The notes: generated from the letters alone by a model not told the origin. A DNA stretch of 64,000 nt from an uncultured Prevotellaceae bacterium (GCA_946406435.1 CAMJKP010000003.1:1-64000); one strand, 5' to 3'; positions 24,312 through 33,758 are shown, numbered from the stretch's first letter. Translations and numbers: made by a program.

Positions 24312-25364
24312 TTACTTGATTAGAGCCATTACCTTCTTGAAAATAATTGCCAACACAATAGTGGCAACAATATATAGCAGCAATCCTGCAAAGAGGTCGC
24401 CGTGGCGTGATATCGGGATAATCACCTTTCGTGTGATTGGATGGCACACAAACATTGCAGCAGAGATACCTCCCACCCATGAAAGGATATTCATCAAGGA
24501 TTGCGGAAGCAGTTTTACGATTGCCACCGTGCCTATGCAGATTAGGAAAGGTACGATAATCCACGTGGTGAACCACATGCTAAACAGAAATATCAATGCC
24601 GTACTTGCAATGGCAAGGAATGCGTAGGTGGTGCGTGTAGGTTCGTTAAATCGGTTATATCGGGCAAACAACACTCCTGCAATAAATACAGGCAGAGAAC
24701 CCATCACATTATAACGATACCATTGAAGCGCCAATCCTTCAGGCAGGAAGAACAACTGAGCAAAAAGGGTAACTATGAACAATCCACCGATAAGCCATTT
24801 ATTCGACTGCAGTTTTTGAGGATAGAATATCAAGCGATATACGAAATATATCTGCACCATCAATCCAAAGTACCAATATGGACCAGGCCATATATCGTGA
24901 TCAGGATCTTTGTACAGATTACTGAACATACCCAACTGCCCTACTACATTCCAAAACTCATATCGACGTGGACCAGGTGTCATATAGTCAACCATGACGT
25001 ATGCGGAATATCCGACTATCATCATCAAGAAGAGTTTCTTGTAATGCTTCCAGATAAAAGAGAGCGCACTTTCCTGATTGTCTTCTGCTAAAGGCAATCT
25101 CTCGTATTTCATTACCAGTCCATAGGCACTAAGGAATACAAATACTGGCACACCATAGTGTCCAAAGAATGAAAGAAGATGGGCAATGAGTTCCCAAGAG
25201 GGATGAGCAAGTTCAACCATCAGCCGTCTGACATTACGCTCAGAAAACTGATATTCATTCTCCTGCACCATCTTTCCAAGCCAGTGGCAGTAGTTATGTA
25301 GCACGATAGCGAGGATGGCAATTCCACGCATCGCCTGAGATTCGGACTTGCTTAATTTTATCAT
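24312..25364 (-). CDS. Acyltransferase family 3 membrane protein
   Basis: A 350-residue protein with about ten transmembrane helices. The N-terminus SQAMRGIAILAIVLHNYCHW holds the Arg and catalytic His of acyltransferase 3, and GHYGVPVFVFLSAYGLVMKY the second signature. It overlaps the phosphoethanolamine transferase gene by 4 bp and is followed 12 bp later by another acyltransferase. It is clearly distinct from that neighbour in sequence, so it is not a recent duplicate. Probable role: O-acylation of the surface glycan. Confidence 0.9.
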   Translation of the reverse strand: MIKLSKSESQAMRGIAILAIVLHNYCHWLGKMVQENEYQFSERNVRRLMVELAHPSWELIAHLLSFFGHYGVPVFVFLSAYGLVMKYERLPLAEDNQESALSFIWKHYKKLFLMMIVGYSAYVMVDYMTPGPRRYEFWNVVGQLGMFSNLYKDPDHDIWPGPYWYFGLMVQIYFVYRLIFYPQKLQSNKWLIGGLFIVTLFAQLFFLPEGLALQWYRYNVMGSLPVFIAGVLFARYNRFNEPTRTTYAFLAIASTALIFLFSMWFTTWIIVPFLICIGTVAIVKLLPQSLMNILSWVGGISAAMFVCHPITRKVIIPISRHGDLFAGLLLYIVATIVLAIIFKKVMALIK

Positions 25365-27238
25365 TTGCTCTTTACAACTTCATCATAATCCACCAGATGC
25401 TGCATCAGTCTTTGCCTTTTTTCATTATACTGAGGACTGAGCAAATCAAATTCCGGACGATATGCCTTGCATTTTATCCCGGCTAGACCAAGAAGCAGAT
25501 GCGACATAGCATCGGTCATGAAAGGCTTATTCTTTGCTTTCCTTATTGCAGTCACCACATCAGGATGCCTATTGGCATATTTCTTCGTACAATAGAACCA
25601 CATCGGAATCTCATATTCCTGCTGGGCGATGTTCTTGGTGATATTTGTGGTGTGGTTTCTTCCGCAATGATGCAAAGAACCTGGTCCATAAACTTCATCA
25701 CCATGATCTGGAAAATATATGATTATAGCATCATCGTTCTTGAAACGGTCAACAATAGCACCTACTACAGAGTCATTATACCACACAGCACAGTCGTAAT
25801 AGGCTATGTTTCGTTTCTCCTTCTGAGTGTTCTGCGGACAATCATAATCACTCGCGAAGAACTTCATTTTCTGCTTCGGACATCTGATGCGATAGTTCAC
25901 ATGCTGTCCCATAAGATGAAATATGGTGAGCGACGGAACAGAAGCTGTATCTACAACACCTTCCGGTGGTGCTACAAGTCGAGCATAGTCCTTCAGCAAA
26001 TCCTCATCCCAGAGGTGTGTCTGTTCATTCCTGATATCAAACTGCACTTTGCTAAGCATCTCGTCGTTGATGAAGAAGCCACCGCTGAAATCATAGATGG
26101 CATCCTTAGCATGAGGCAAGAACTGATTTGTAAGGAAGTTGACCTGAAAACCTGCCTTACGGAATAGTTGGCAGAATAGCGGATAGTCACACCAGTCACC
26201 TTCATCGCCTACGCAATAGGTCGTCATAAGATGCTTAAAGACAAAGCTCGTAAGGTTCCATGGTGCCATGACATCTGAATACTTCACCAATCGCCCACTC
26301 TTCTCCATCTTCACCTGCCGTGGGGTATTCTTCTTTTCATACCCATAGAGCTGAGAGTGGTACTTATTGAAACTCTCGCCAATAATCAGGACGATATTCG
26401 AAGGCTTAGATTCCTTCAAGTCGGAAGGTATTCCGAGTTGCTCAGGAGTCATATTTTCCACCTTCTCAGCCTCTTCTTTCAATCGGTCGAGTTGCAGAGA
26501 GACAAGGTGATTGGTAAAGAATGCATCAGCAAGACGATACACAGGCAGATACATCTCCACCCTAGGATGAAGGTTCATGTCTTTTTCTACATCTCCTACC
26601 GTCTTGCAGTTGAAGTGGCGAATCATGCATTTCTTGTTGGTGATAGTATCACTCCATCCAAGAATGACGAGGAGTAAAGACAAGAGGCAAAAGGCAAAAG
26701 GAACTATCCTATTTACCGATTCAACCTTCCACTTTGTCCTTTTCACTTTCCACTTTACAGCTTCGTATATGATATGCACAAGCAATACGAGCAACACCCA
26801 ACCGAGTTCGGTAGTAAAAATCACCTCAAGATTGACGTAGGTGCTCAGGAACTCTGCCGTCTCGTTTCCTGTTGTTTCTCCGACGAGCAACAACATTGAC
26901 GGACTTATGGTATTGCCGAACTGCACCATACAGAACGTATCTATGATGGCAAGCGAATAGGCAATTACGTAGATGATACCCCTTACAGCCTTGCGCAGAG
27001 GAAATTTCCTTATCTTCTGCGGAACAAGCGTAACAAGGAATGTAAGTATCAGCAGGTCAAAGAAAAGCTCATAGTAGAGATTGTCATATACCTTTGCCCC
27101 TTTCCAATGTGGAAGAACGGCATAGCTCTCAACTACACCAAGAGCATACATGAACACAAGAAAGCCGAGACTATCCTTTGAGAATAGCGACTTTCCCATG
27201 TTCTTGATATATTCTATGATTCTTTTCCCAAAGACCAT
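25361..27238 (-). CDS. Phosphoethanolamine transferase (EptA/CptA-type)
   Basis: A 625-residue inner membrane enzyme. An N-terminal part with about five helices (residues 20-215) is followed by a periplasmic sulfatase-fold domain (about 270-600). The nucleophile loop is IVLIIGESFNKYHSQLYGYE: it reads GES where EptA has GET, so it is closer to CptA. Metal ligands are seen in YFPDHGDEVYG and HHCGRNHT. It transfers phosphoethanolamine to lipid A or core sugars. Residues about 168-203 (VKWKVKRTKWKVES...) derive from simple-repeat DNA of intergenic type. It overlaps the acyltransferase gene by 4 bp. An alternative start is MGKSLFS at residue 14. Confidence 0.88.
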   Translation of the reverse strand: MVFGKRIIEYIKNMGKSLFSKDSLGFLVFMYALGVVESYAVLPHWKGAKVYDNLYYELFFDLLILTFLVTLVPQKIRKFPLRKAVRGIIYVIAYSLAIIDTFCMVQFGNTISPSMLLLVGETTGNETAEFLSTYVNLEVIFTTELGWVLLVLLVHIIYEAVKWKVKRTKWKVESVNRIVPFAFCLLSLLLVILGWSDTITNKKCMIRHFNCKTVGDVEKDMNLHPRVEMYLPVYRLADAFFTNHLVSLQLDRLKEEAEKVENMTPEQLGIPSDLKESKPSNIVLIIGESFNKYHSQLYGYEKKNTPRQVKMEKSGRLVKYSDVMAPWNLTSFVFKHLMTTYCVGDEGDWCDYPLFCQLFRKAGFQVNFLTNQFLPHAKDAIYDFSGGFFINDEMLSKVQFDIRNEQTHLWDEDLLKDYARLVAPPEGVVDTASVPSLTIFHLMGQHVNYRIRCPKQKMKFFASDYDCPQNTQKEKRNIAYYDCAVWYNDSVVGAIVDRFKNDDAIIIYFPDHGDEVYGPGSLHHCGRNHTTNITKNIAQQEYEIPMWFYCTKKYANRHPDVVTAIRKAKNKPFMTDAMSHLLLGLAGIKCKAYRPEFDLLSPQYNEKRQRLMQHLVDYDEVVKSK

Positions 27239-27248
27239 TTATACATTC

Positions 27249-28427
27249 TTACTTCTCCATATATGGGTCAGTTCCCAGAACTGTCTTCGCAAGACGCTTT
27301 GCCTTATCACGAAGTGCATTTACATCTGCATCCAAATCTCCATAACAGAGAGTCACACCCATACGACGACCGAAATGCCCACCCGGCTTACCGAATATAC
27401 GAACGCGGGTACACTCTTCCTTCAATGCGTCAACGAGATTATATTCAGGAGCCTCGGTATAGTCCTTGTCAGCAAGAACAACAGCAGAGGCACCAGCATG
27501 TTCAAGTCGGATATCGTGGATAGGAAGACCGAGAACAGCACGCAGATGGAGCTCGAACTCAGAGAGGTTTGTTGTGTGACCGAGTGTCACCATACCTGTA
27601 TCGTGTGGACGTGGAGAAAGCTCAGAGAACACAACGCCTGTATCTGTGAGGAAGAACTCAACACCCCAGATACCATAGCCAGTCAAAGCCTTTGTCACCT
27701 TGTCTGCCATTTGCTGGGCATCCTTCAAGTCCTTCTCAGGAATCTGATATGGCTGCCAAGACTCACGATAGTCACCACCTTTCTGAACATGTCCGATAGG
27801 AGGACAGAAAATCGTTGGAGCATTCTTCTGGGTAACTGTGAGAAGGGTAAACTCTGAAGTGAAGTGGATGAACTCCTCAATGATAACTTCCTTCACATCA
27901 CCACGAGCACCTGCCATAGCAGCATCGAACGCAGTCTTCAAATCCTCAAACTTCTCAACTGTGCTCTGACCATGACCAGAAGAAGACATGAGAGGCTTGA
28001 TTACACATGGGAAACCAATCTCCTTACTTGCCTCTACAAGCTGTTCATATGTCTTGGCATAGTAATATTTTGCTGTTCTAAGTCCAAGTTCCTTGGCAGC
28101 AAGGTCACGTATTGCCTGACGATTCATAGTATAGTTCACCGCACGTGCAGAAGGTACTACCTGAATGCCCTGCTTCTCAAACTCGAAGAGACGCTCTGTA
28201 CGGATAGCCTCAATCTCTGGCACGATGATATCAGGCTTATGCTTGTTCACTACAGCAGCAAGGGCATCGCCATCGAGCATGGAGAACACCTCACGCTCGT
28301 CTGCCACCTGCATCGCTGGAGCATTATCATATTTGTCACATGCCACAACATAAACGCCCTTACGTTTTGCAGCAATAACGAACTCCTTACCCAGTTCACC
28401 AGAACCTAACAGTAAAATCTTTTTCAT
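27249..28427 (-). CDS. purT: Phosphoribosylglycinamide formyltransferase 2
   Basis: A 392-residue ATP-grasp enzyme that formylates GAR with formate and ATP in purine synthesis. It shows [23 protein letters not shown]-grasp [36 protein letters not shown] and [20 protein letters not shown], all PurT signatures. The length equals that of E. coli PurT. It lies in the middle of the glycan block with 10-12 bp gaps on both sides, so it is probably co-transcribed. The function is housekeeping. Confidence 0.97.
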   Translation of the reverse strand: MKKILLLGSGELGKEFVIAAKRKGVYVVACDKYDNAPAMQVADEREVFSMLDGDALAAVVNKHKPDIIVPEIEAIRTERLFEFEKQGIQVVPSARAVNYTMNRQAIRDLAAKELGLRTAKYYYAKTYEQLVEASKEIGFPCVIKPLMSSSGHGQSTVEKFEDLKTAFDAAMAGARGDVKEVIIEEFIHFTSEFTLLTVTQKNAPTIFCPPIGHVQKGGDYRESWQPYQIPEKDLKDAQQMADKVTKALTGYGIWGVEFFLTDTGVVFSELSPRPHDTGMVTLGHTTNLSEFELHLRAVLGLPIHDIRLEHAGASAVVLADKDYTEAPEYNLVDALKEECTRVRIFGKPGGHFGRRMGVTLCYGDLDADVNALRDKAKRLAKTVLGTDPYMEK

Positions 28428-28439
28428 TTGTTCAAAGTA

Positions 28440-29084
28440 TTAATTGTTGTTATTAGCCATTTGTTCTTTTCTTAAAGAGATAACCTCACGCACGAAGCCC
28501 GAGATCAGCCTTGCCGTCCCTTCTATTCCCAACAGAGAGGAATTGACACAGAGATCGTAACTCCTTGAGTCGCCCCACTTCTTTCCTGTGAAGTAGTTGT
28601 AGTAGGCCGACCTTTCCTCTTCCTTCCTCTCTATCAGTTTCCTGGCCGTTTCCGCATCACACATCTTTACCCTCGAAACACACGCTATGCGGTCTTCCAA
28701 GTCAGCATGGACAAAGACATTGACAACATTCTTCATATCTCGGAGCACATAGTCAGCCGATCTGCCCAAGATAACGCACGAACCTTCACTAGCAGCCTTT
28801 CTAATGGCATCGCTCTGGAACTTGAACAATGCCTCTGGCGAAAGCCTGTCCTCATAGAAGTCTCCGGAAGTTGCAGTTCCGCTGAGATGGAACAGATGAT
28901 TGAAGAACCCTCTGTGCTCATCGTTCTGTTTGAACAACTTTGCGGAAAAACCGCTCTCCTGGGCAGCCAGGTCAAGAAGCTCCTTATCGAGCAAACGAGC
29001 ATTAAACTCCCTTGCAAGCAACTTGGCAACTTCACTACCGCTACTGCCAACCTCACGACCTACATTGATAATTATCTTTTCCAT
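28440..29084 (-). CDS. Cytidylate-kinase-like family protein
   Basis: A 214-residue protein. The P-loop region is NVGREVGSSGSEVAKLLARE, followed by ARLLDKELLDLAAQESGF and CVILGRSADYVLRD. It belongs to the AAA cytidylate-kinase-like family, distinct from the true Cmk at 53036. The natural substrate is not established. It overlaps the MATE gene by 13 bp and lies 12 bp before purT. Confidence 0.88.
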   Translation of the reverse strand: MEKIIINVGREVGSSGSEVAKLLAREFNARLLDKELLDLAAQESGFSAKLFKQNDEHRGFFNHLFHLSGTATSGDFYEDRLSPEALFKFQSDAIRKAASEGSCVILGRSADYVLRDMKNVVNVFVHADLEDRIACVSRVKMCDAETARKLIERKEEERSAYYNYFTGKKWGDSRSYDLCVNSSLLGIEGTARLISGFVREVISLRKEQMANNNN

Positions 29085-30436
29085 ACGCTCGATTTTTTCA
29101 TCATTACCGCTGCCACTATTGAAGCAAGGGCATCAGAAAACGGCATTGCGCTCCATATACCCCAAAGCCCCCATATCTCCGAGAAGATAGCGAGAGCTGG
29201 AACGAGGAACAGCAACTGACGAGAAAGGGAGAGGAACATACTCACCTTTGCCTTGCCGATACTCTGGAAGAAACTGGTTACAACTATCTGGAATCCCACA
29301 ATAGGGAACATCATCATCATCATCCTAATGGCTGTACTTGCAAGATTCATCAACGATTCATCCTTGGTAAACAGCCTTGCACATGGATGGGCTGCGAACA
29401 TGGCTACAAGGAATCCGAGCGTACAAACCACAGTAGCACAAGATATTGCGAGCTTCACGACCTTGCGAAGACGATCATAGTTCTGCGCTCCATAATTGTA
29501 GCCGGCTATAGGCTGCATTCCCTGATTCACGCCCATTGCCACAATAACAAACACGAAACCTATTCTGTTTGCTATGCCATACGCACCAACAGCAAGGTCA
29601 CCTCCATGCTTCATCAGACAGGTGTTGACAAAAATCACCACGAGACAACTACAAGCATTCATCGCAAATGGCGAAATACCGATACCTATGATATTCTTCA
29701 CAATCGGCTTGTCAAGTCTGAAAAGACTATAGTCGAAATGCAGAAGCTCCTCCTTGTTGGAGAACAGCTTCCATTGCCATGAAAGCGCAAGGAACTGCGA
29801 GAGTACCGTAGCAAAAGCTGCACCTCTGATTCCCAAATCAAGCCCATAGATGAAGATCGGGTCGAGAATTGTATTGACCACAACCGTGAAAATCGTGGCA
29901 TACATAGCGTGGCGAGGTTTACTGGCAGAGCGAAGCACGGCATTCAAACCGAAGTACAGATGCGTGAAGACATTACCCAAAAGAATTATCTGCATATAAT
30001 CCTTGGCGTATGGGAGTGTATTGTCTGAAGCTCCGAAGAATCTAAGTATTGGGTCAAGGAACAGTAGACATATTCCGCCAAAGCAGACTCCCACAACGAT
30101 ATTCAGCATCATGCAATTACCCAATATCTTGTTAGCTATGGCATAGTCACGCTGTCCAAGTTTCATGCTAATGAATGTGCAGGAGCCCACACCTACCGCA
30201 GCACCGAAGGCAGCAGAGAGATTCATGAACGGGAAGGTGATTGCCAATCCTGCAATTGCTAAAGCGCCAACGCCTTGACCGATAAAGATGCTATCCACCA
30301 TATTGTAGAGCGAGGCAGCAACCATAGCGACGATTGCCGGTAGCGCATACTGCATCAGCAACATTCCAACAGGCTTTGTACCCAGCTCCAAAGTGGCTTG
30401 CTTATTATCTTCCAAAGCGGTTTGTTTATTATCCAT
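29072..30436 (-). CDS. MATE family efflux transporter
   Basis: A 454-residue inner membrane protein with 12 predicted helices. Signatures are PVGMLLMQYALPAIVAMVAA, YNMVDSIFIGQGVGALAIAG and GVNQGMQPIAGYNYGA. MATE proteins export drugs or metabolites using Na+ or H+ gradients. It is the first gene of the long minus-strand block. A perfect -7 box lies 26 bp upstream of its ATG, divergent from the xseA promoter. Confidence 0.95.
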   Translation of the reverse strand: MDNKQTALEDNKQATLELGTKPVGMLLMQYALPAIVAMVAASLYNMVDSIFIGQGVGALAIAGLAITFPFMNLSAAFGAAVGVGSCTFISMKLGQRDYAIANKILGNCMMLNIVVGVCFGGICLLFLDPILRFFGASDNTLPYAKDYMQIILLGNVFTHLYFGLNAVLRSASKPRHAMYATIFTVVVNTILDPIFIYGLDLGIRGAAFATVLSQFLALSWQWKLFSNKEELLHFDYSLFRLDKPIVKNIIGIGISPFAMNACSCLVVIFVNTCLMKHGGDLAVGAYGIANRIGFVFVIVAMGVNQGMQPIAGYNYGAQNYDRLRKVVKLAISCATVVCTLGFLVAMFAAHPCARLFTKDESLMNLASTAIRMMMMMFPIVGFQIVVTSFFQSIGKAKVSMFLSLSRQLLFLVPALAIFSEIWGLWGIWSAMPFSDALASIVAAVMMKKSSVWKR

Positions 30437-30461
30437 TTACGAACATTATTTATTTAGGGCA

Positions 30462-30469
30462 CAAAGTTA
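30462..30469 (-). promoter_or_regulatory. -7 promoter box (TAACTTTG), probable promoter of the 14-gene block
   Basis: Perfect TAnnTTTG on the minus strand, 26 bp before the MATE ATG. I saw no other gap larger than 12 bp downstream until 14690, so this is the only obvious promoter for about 15.7 kb. Confidence 0.55.
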
Positions 30470-30533
30470 GTATATTTTTATATCATTTCAAAATAAATTC
30501 GCCAATTTGTTTTGCCAAATCAGTTTTTTCTCA

Positions 30534-30575
30534 TATCTTTGCGGAAAATTCAGGTGGGAATTAACAGAACCTGCC
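30534..30575 (+). promoter_or_regulatory. -7 box (TATCTTTG) and leader hairpin for xseAB
   Basis: A perfect box at 30534-30541 is followed by a hairpin (CAGGT at 30551 pairs with ACCTG at 30568) before the ATG at 30585. Confidence 0.55.
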
Positions 30576-30584
30576 TTCTATGTT

Positions 30585-31868
30585 ATGAACCTCACACTCT
30601 ACCAACTCAACAATCTCGTCAGACAGGTTATCGACTATTCGCTAAGCGAAACCTACTGGGTTGAAGCCGAACTTGCGGAATGCCGCGAGTCGGGCGGACA
30701 TTGCTATATGGATTTGGTACAAAAAGATGAGGACACGCTGGTTGCTCGTGCTCAGGCAAGATGCTGGAGAAGTACTTGGAGCTATGTCCTGCCAAAGTTC
30801 ATGAAGGTAACAGGCGAGCGTCCACGTCCGGGAATGAAGGTTCTGCTAATGGTCAAGCCCCAGTTCCATGAGGCATACGGCTTTTCATGGATTGTTCAGG
30901 ATATTGACCCGAACTATACCCTTGGCGATATGGCTCGCCAACGGCAGGAAATCATAAACACCTTGAAGCGCGAGGGAATCTTCGACCTCAACAAATCCCT
31001 ATCCATCCCGATATTCGCCCAGAGAATTGCCGTTATCTCTTCTCAAACAGCCGCTGGATATGGGGATTTCTGCGACCAACTGCAAAATAACGAGTACGGA
31101 TTTAAGTTCTATACCCGACTCTTCCCTGCCATTATGCAAGGCGAGCAAGTAGAGCAGACAATCATAGAGGCACTTAACAAAATCAACGATTCCATCGAGG
31201 ATTTCGACGTGGTTGTAATAATCAGAGGAGGTGGTGCGACGAGCGATTTCTCAGGTTTCGACACTCTCGAGCTTGCAGAGAACGTGGCGAACTTCCCTTT
31301 ACCAATAATAACCGGTATCGGACATGATCGTGACGAATGTATTCTCGACATGATTTCATGCGTAAGAGTGAAAACCCCAACGGCTGCCGCCACATGGCTC
31401 ATAGACAATCTCTTAGAGACTCTCGACAGAATCGAGGATGCTTCACGAAGTATAACAGATTACGTCCGTTCAAGAATGGAGCGTGAACGTCTTCGTCTTG
31501 GCAGGATACAGAGTTTCCTACCCGTTGCTTTCTCCTTGAAGAAGACAAAAGAGGACTCAAGGCTTGCTAATCTTGCCACAAGACTACAGACTTCCGTTAT
31601 CCAGTCCTTAAATATAGAGCAGAACCGAATAGCGACTATCGAGCAGAGGCTTCCACTCATAGCAAAGAGCCGCGTTGAGCGAGCCGGCTATCAGCTCGAA
31701 ATGCTGACACAACGCACTAATGCCGTTGATCCAATCCACGTTCTGAGAAGAGGATACAGCATCGCCCTTCACGACGGAATGGCGATAAAAGACCCTAAAT
31801 CGCTCAAGAAAGGCGACGAAGTAACGGTCGTAATGGCTTCTGGCGCTATTGATACTATCGTAAAATAA
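30585..31868 (+). CDS. xseA: Exodeoxyribonuclease VII large subunit
   Basis: A 427-residue protein. The ATG at 30585 (MNLTLYQLNNLVRQVIDYSL) starts the OB-fold domain directly and follows the promoter. The track start at 30507 would lie upstream of the promoter box. The N-terminal OB-fold (about residues 5-105) is followed by the nuclease core with ERPRPGMKVLL, IAVISSQTAAGYGDF, DVVVIIRGGGATSDF and ITGIGHDRDECILD, then coiled-coil helices and HVLRRGYSIAL. With XseB it degrades single-stranded DNA into oligonucleotides. xseB follows after 12 bp. Confidence 0.95.
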   Translation: MNLTLYQLNNLVRQVIDYSLSETYWVEAELAECRESGGHCYMDLVQKDEDTLVARAQARCWRSTWSYVLPKFMKVTGERPRPGMKVLLMVKPQFHEAYGFSWIVQDIDPNYTLGDMARQRQEIINTLKREGIFDLNKSLSIPIFAQRIAVISSQTAAGYGDFCDQLQNNEYGFKFYTRLFPAIMQGEQVEQTIIEALNKINDSIEDFDVVVIIRGGGATSDFSGFDTLELAENVANFPLPIITGIGHDRDECILDMISCVRVKTPTAAATWLIDNLLETLDRIEDASRSITDYVRSRMERERLRLGRIQSFLPVAFSLKKTKEDSRLANLATRLQTSVIQSLNIEQNRIATIEQRLPLIAKSRVERAGYQLEMLTQRTNAVDPIHVLRRGYSIALHDGMAIKDPKSLKKGDEVTVVMASGAIDTIVK

Positions 31869-31880
31869 AAGAGACAAGAT

Positions 31881-32075
31881 ATGAAAAAGGCACCTAACTA
31901 TGAAGAGGCAGTCTCTCAACTCGAGGAGATTGTACAGAAAATGGAGAGCGGAGAACTCGACATTGACATTATGAGCACCGAACTGAAGAAAGCGCAGCAG
32001 CTCATCAAGCTTTGCAAAGACAAACTCACGAAAACCGACGAGGAAATAAAGAAAATTCTCGAAAGCGGAAAGTAA
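31881..32075 (+). CDS. xseB: Exodeoxyribonuclease VII small subunit
   Basis: A 64-residue helical protein with the family signature NYEEAVSQLEEIVQKMESGE, then KLCKDKLTKTDEEIKK. It binds the coiled-coil region of XseA. It lies 12 bp downstream of xseA and is followed by a strong intrinsic terminator. Confidence 0.95.
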   Translation: MKKAPNYEEAVSQLEEIVQKMESGELDIDIMSTELKKAQQLIKLCKDKLTKTDEEIKKILESGK

Positions 32076-32080
32076 CAATC

Positions 32081-32112
32081 AATAAGGAAGGTTTTGCCTT
32101 CCTTATTTTTTT
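32081..32112 (+). terminator. Intrinsic terminator after xseAB
   Basis: AATAAGGAAGG and CCTTCCTTATT form an 11-bp stem around a 5-nt loop, followed by a run of T. Confidence 0.85.
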
Positions 32113-32182
32113 GCCCGTCCTCCTCTCTTCCTCTTTTCTTACTCTTCTTTTCCTCCGCTCTAATTCTGCTCTTCCTCCATAG

Positions 32183-32273
32183 ATACTCCATCGCATCTCC
32201 ATCGATAGTCCATCGATACTCCATCGAAACGATGGACAAGCGATGGAGATGCGATGGAGTAGCGATGGAGATG
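32183..32273. repeat. 4+4 array of 11-bp iterons forming a 91-bp palindrome
   Basis: Four direct units of form nnnnTCCATCG (ATACTCCATCG, CATCTCCATCG, ATAGTCCATCG, ATACTCCATCG) are followed by AAA. Four inverted units of form CGATGGAnnnn follow (CGATGGACAAG, CGATGGAGATG, CGATGGAGTAG, CGATGGAGATG). All eight are exactly 11 bp. The arms pair into a long hairpin. It lies between the xseAB terminator and the ilvE promoter, in a gap that otherwise holds only a pyrimidine-rich stretch. Confidence 0.8.
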
Positions 32274-32406
32274 CTTCGGACTCAAAGCCCAGTTTCTGTT
32301 ACCTACGAGAAAAGCCCGAAAGGTATCATTTTCAATTCTAAAGCAAGATTTTTCAGCTTAAAATGAAAAAAAAGCCTACTTTCTTGCAAAATTAAAAGAA
32401 AATTTA

Positions 32407-32414
32407 TACTTTTG
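32407..32414 (+). promoter_or_regulatory. -7 promoter box (TACTTTTG) for ilvE
   Basis: Perfect TAnnTTTG on the plus strand, 41 bp before the ATG at 32455. It lies only 5 bp upstream of the TTG chosen in the ORF track, which argues against that start. Confidence 0.55.
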
Positions 32415-32454
32415 CATTTTGAAATTTGATTTTTCCGAACTAAAAAGTATCAAT

Positions 32455-33471
32455 ATGAAAGATTTAGATTGGTCTAATCTGGGGTTTGGCTACAGACCTA
32501 CAGACTACAACGTTCGCTGTTACTATCGTGACGGCAAGTGGGGCGAAATCGAGGTTTGCTCCAGTGAATACATCAACATGCACATGGCTGCTACGTGTCT
32601 GCACTACGGTCAGGAGGCTTTCGAGGGTCTCAAGGCTTATCGTTGTCCAGACGGCAAGGTGCGTGTGTTCCGTACCGACGAGAATGCTGCTCGTATGCAG
32701 TCAACAAGTCGCGGAATTCTCATGCCAGAGGTTCCTACAGAGCTTTTCAATGAGATGGTGGACAAGGTGGTCCGTCTGAATCAGGATTATATCCCACCAT
32801 ACGAGTCTGGTGCAACTCTCTATGTTCGTCCTCTGCTCGTTGGTACTGGTGCTCAGGTTGGTGTTCACCCAGCCAAGGAGTATCTCTTCATGATTTTCGT
32901 TACTCCGGTAGGTCCTTACTTCAAGGGCGGTTTCTTCGCAAACCCATACGTTATCGTTCGTGAGTTCGACCGTAGCGCTCCTCTCGGAACTGGTATATAT
33001 AAGGTAGGTGGCAACTATGCAGCTTCCCTTCAGGCAAACGACAAGGCCCACAAGCTCGGCTATGCTTGCGAGTTCTATCTCGATGCAAAGGAGAAGAAGT
33101 ATATCGACGAGGCAGGTGCTGCTAACTTCTTCGGTATCAAGAACAACACCTACATCACCCCAAAGTCAACCTCTATCCTCCCTTCTATCACCAACAAGTC
33201 TCTCATGCAGTTGGCTGAGGATCTCGGAATGAAGGTTGAGCGTCGTCAGATTCCAGAGGAGGAGCTTGAGACATTCGAGGAGGCAGGTGCTTGTGGTACA
33301 GCAGCCGTTATCTCTCCAATCTCACGTATCGACGACATCGAGACAGGCAAGAGCTATGTCTTTGGCGAGAAGCCTGGACCTGTTTCTGAGAAGCTCTTCA
33401 CCAAGCTCCGCAACATTCAGTACGGTATCGAGCCAGACGTTCACAACTGGACTCGCGTCGTTATAGAATAA
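32455..33471 (+). CDS. ilvE: Branched-chain amino acid aminotransferase
   Basis: A 338-residue PLP enzyme that makes valine, leucine and isoleucine from their keto acids. The ATG at 32455 (MKDLDWSNLGFGYRPTDYNV) replaces the TTG start of the track. Signatures: LHYGQEAFEGLKAYRCPDGK, YKVGGNYAASLQANDKAHKL (PLP lysine), YIDEAGAANFFGIK and ACGTAAVISPI. The sequence is strongly codon-biased, as in well-expressed genes. It is a single gene, followed by a palindromic repeat that can act as terminator. Confidence 0.95.
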   Translation: MKDLDWSNLGFGYRPTDYNVRCYYRDGKWGEIEVCSSEYINMHMAATCLHYGQEAFEGLKAYRCPDGKVRVFRTDENAARMQSTSRGILMPEVPTELFNEMVDKVVRLNQDYIPPYESGATLYVRPLLVGTGAQVGVHPAKEYLFMIFVTPVGPYFKGGFFANPYVIVREFDRSAPLGTGIYKVGGNYAASLQANDKAHKLGYACEFYLDAKEKKYIDEAGAANFFGIKNNTYITPKSTSILPSITNKSLMQLAEDLGMKVERRQIPEEELETFEEAGACGTAAVISPISRIDDIETGKSYVFGEKPGPVSEKLFTKLRNIQYGIEPDVHNWTRVVIE

Positions 33472-33492
33472 AAACACTCATAAATTTTAATA

Positions 33493-33556
33493 GAACGCTA
33501 AGACGCAAAGACGCAGAGGGGACTAAAACCTTGCGACTTTGCGTCTTTACGTTTTT
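33493..33556. repeat. 'aacgcaaagacgcagag' palindromic repeat, copy 1
   Basis: A 64-bp inverted repeat (AACGCTAAGACGCAAAGACG pairs with the later CTTTGCGTCTTTACGTT) followed by a T run. A second copy lies at 63494-63557 in the opposite orientation. It lies downstream of ilvE and could be a bidirectional terminator. The rest of the 33472-33967 gap holds only AT-rich DNA and the promoter below. Confidence 0.75.
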
Positions 33557-33758
33557 ACCCCAAAACACCCAGAATTAAACGCTCTGACAAAATTGAGATT
33601 TTTCCGTTCAAAAGCCCAGCATCGGAAGGTCTGTTTTCTTTGACATTTCCCCGCACATAATCACCGAAAAATTCATAAATTTTCACGTTAAAATACAAAA
33701 AAATGTTACTTTTTAGCAAAAAACACACATATTATTTCTCTTTTTAGAAAAAAATTTT

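Noticed and set aside
27249-28427. ATP-grasp peptide ligase that might act on small peptides such as YIxP
   Set aside because: Motifs and 392-residue length identify PurT clearly, and it is far from the peptide genes.
32183-32273. Possible CRISPR array
   Set aside because: Units are 11 bp with no spacers and reverse orientation half-way; no cas genes in the window.
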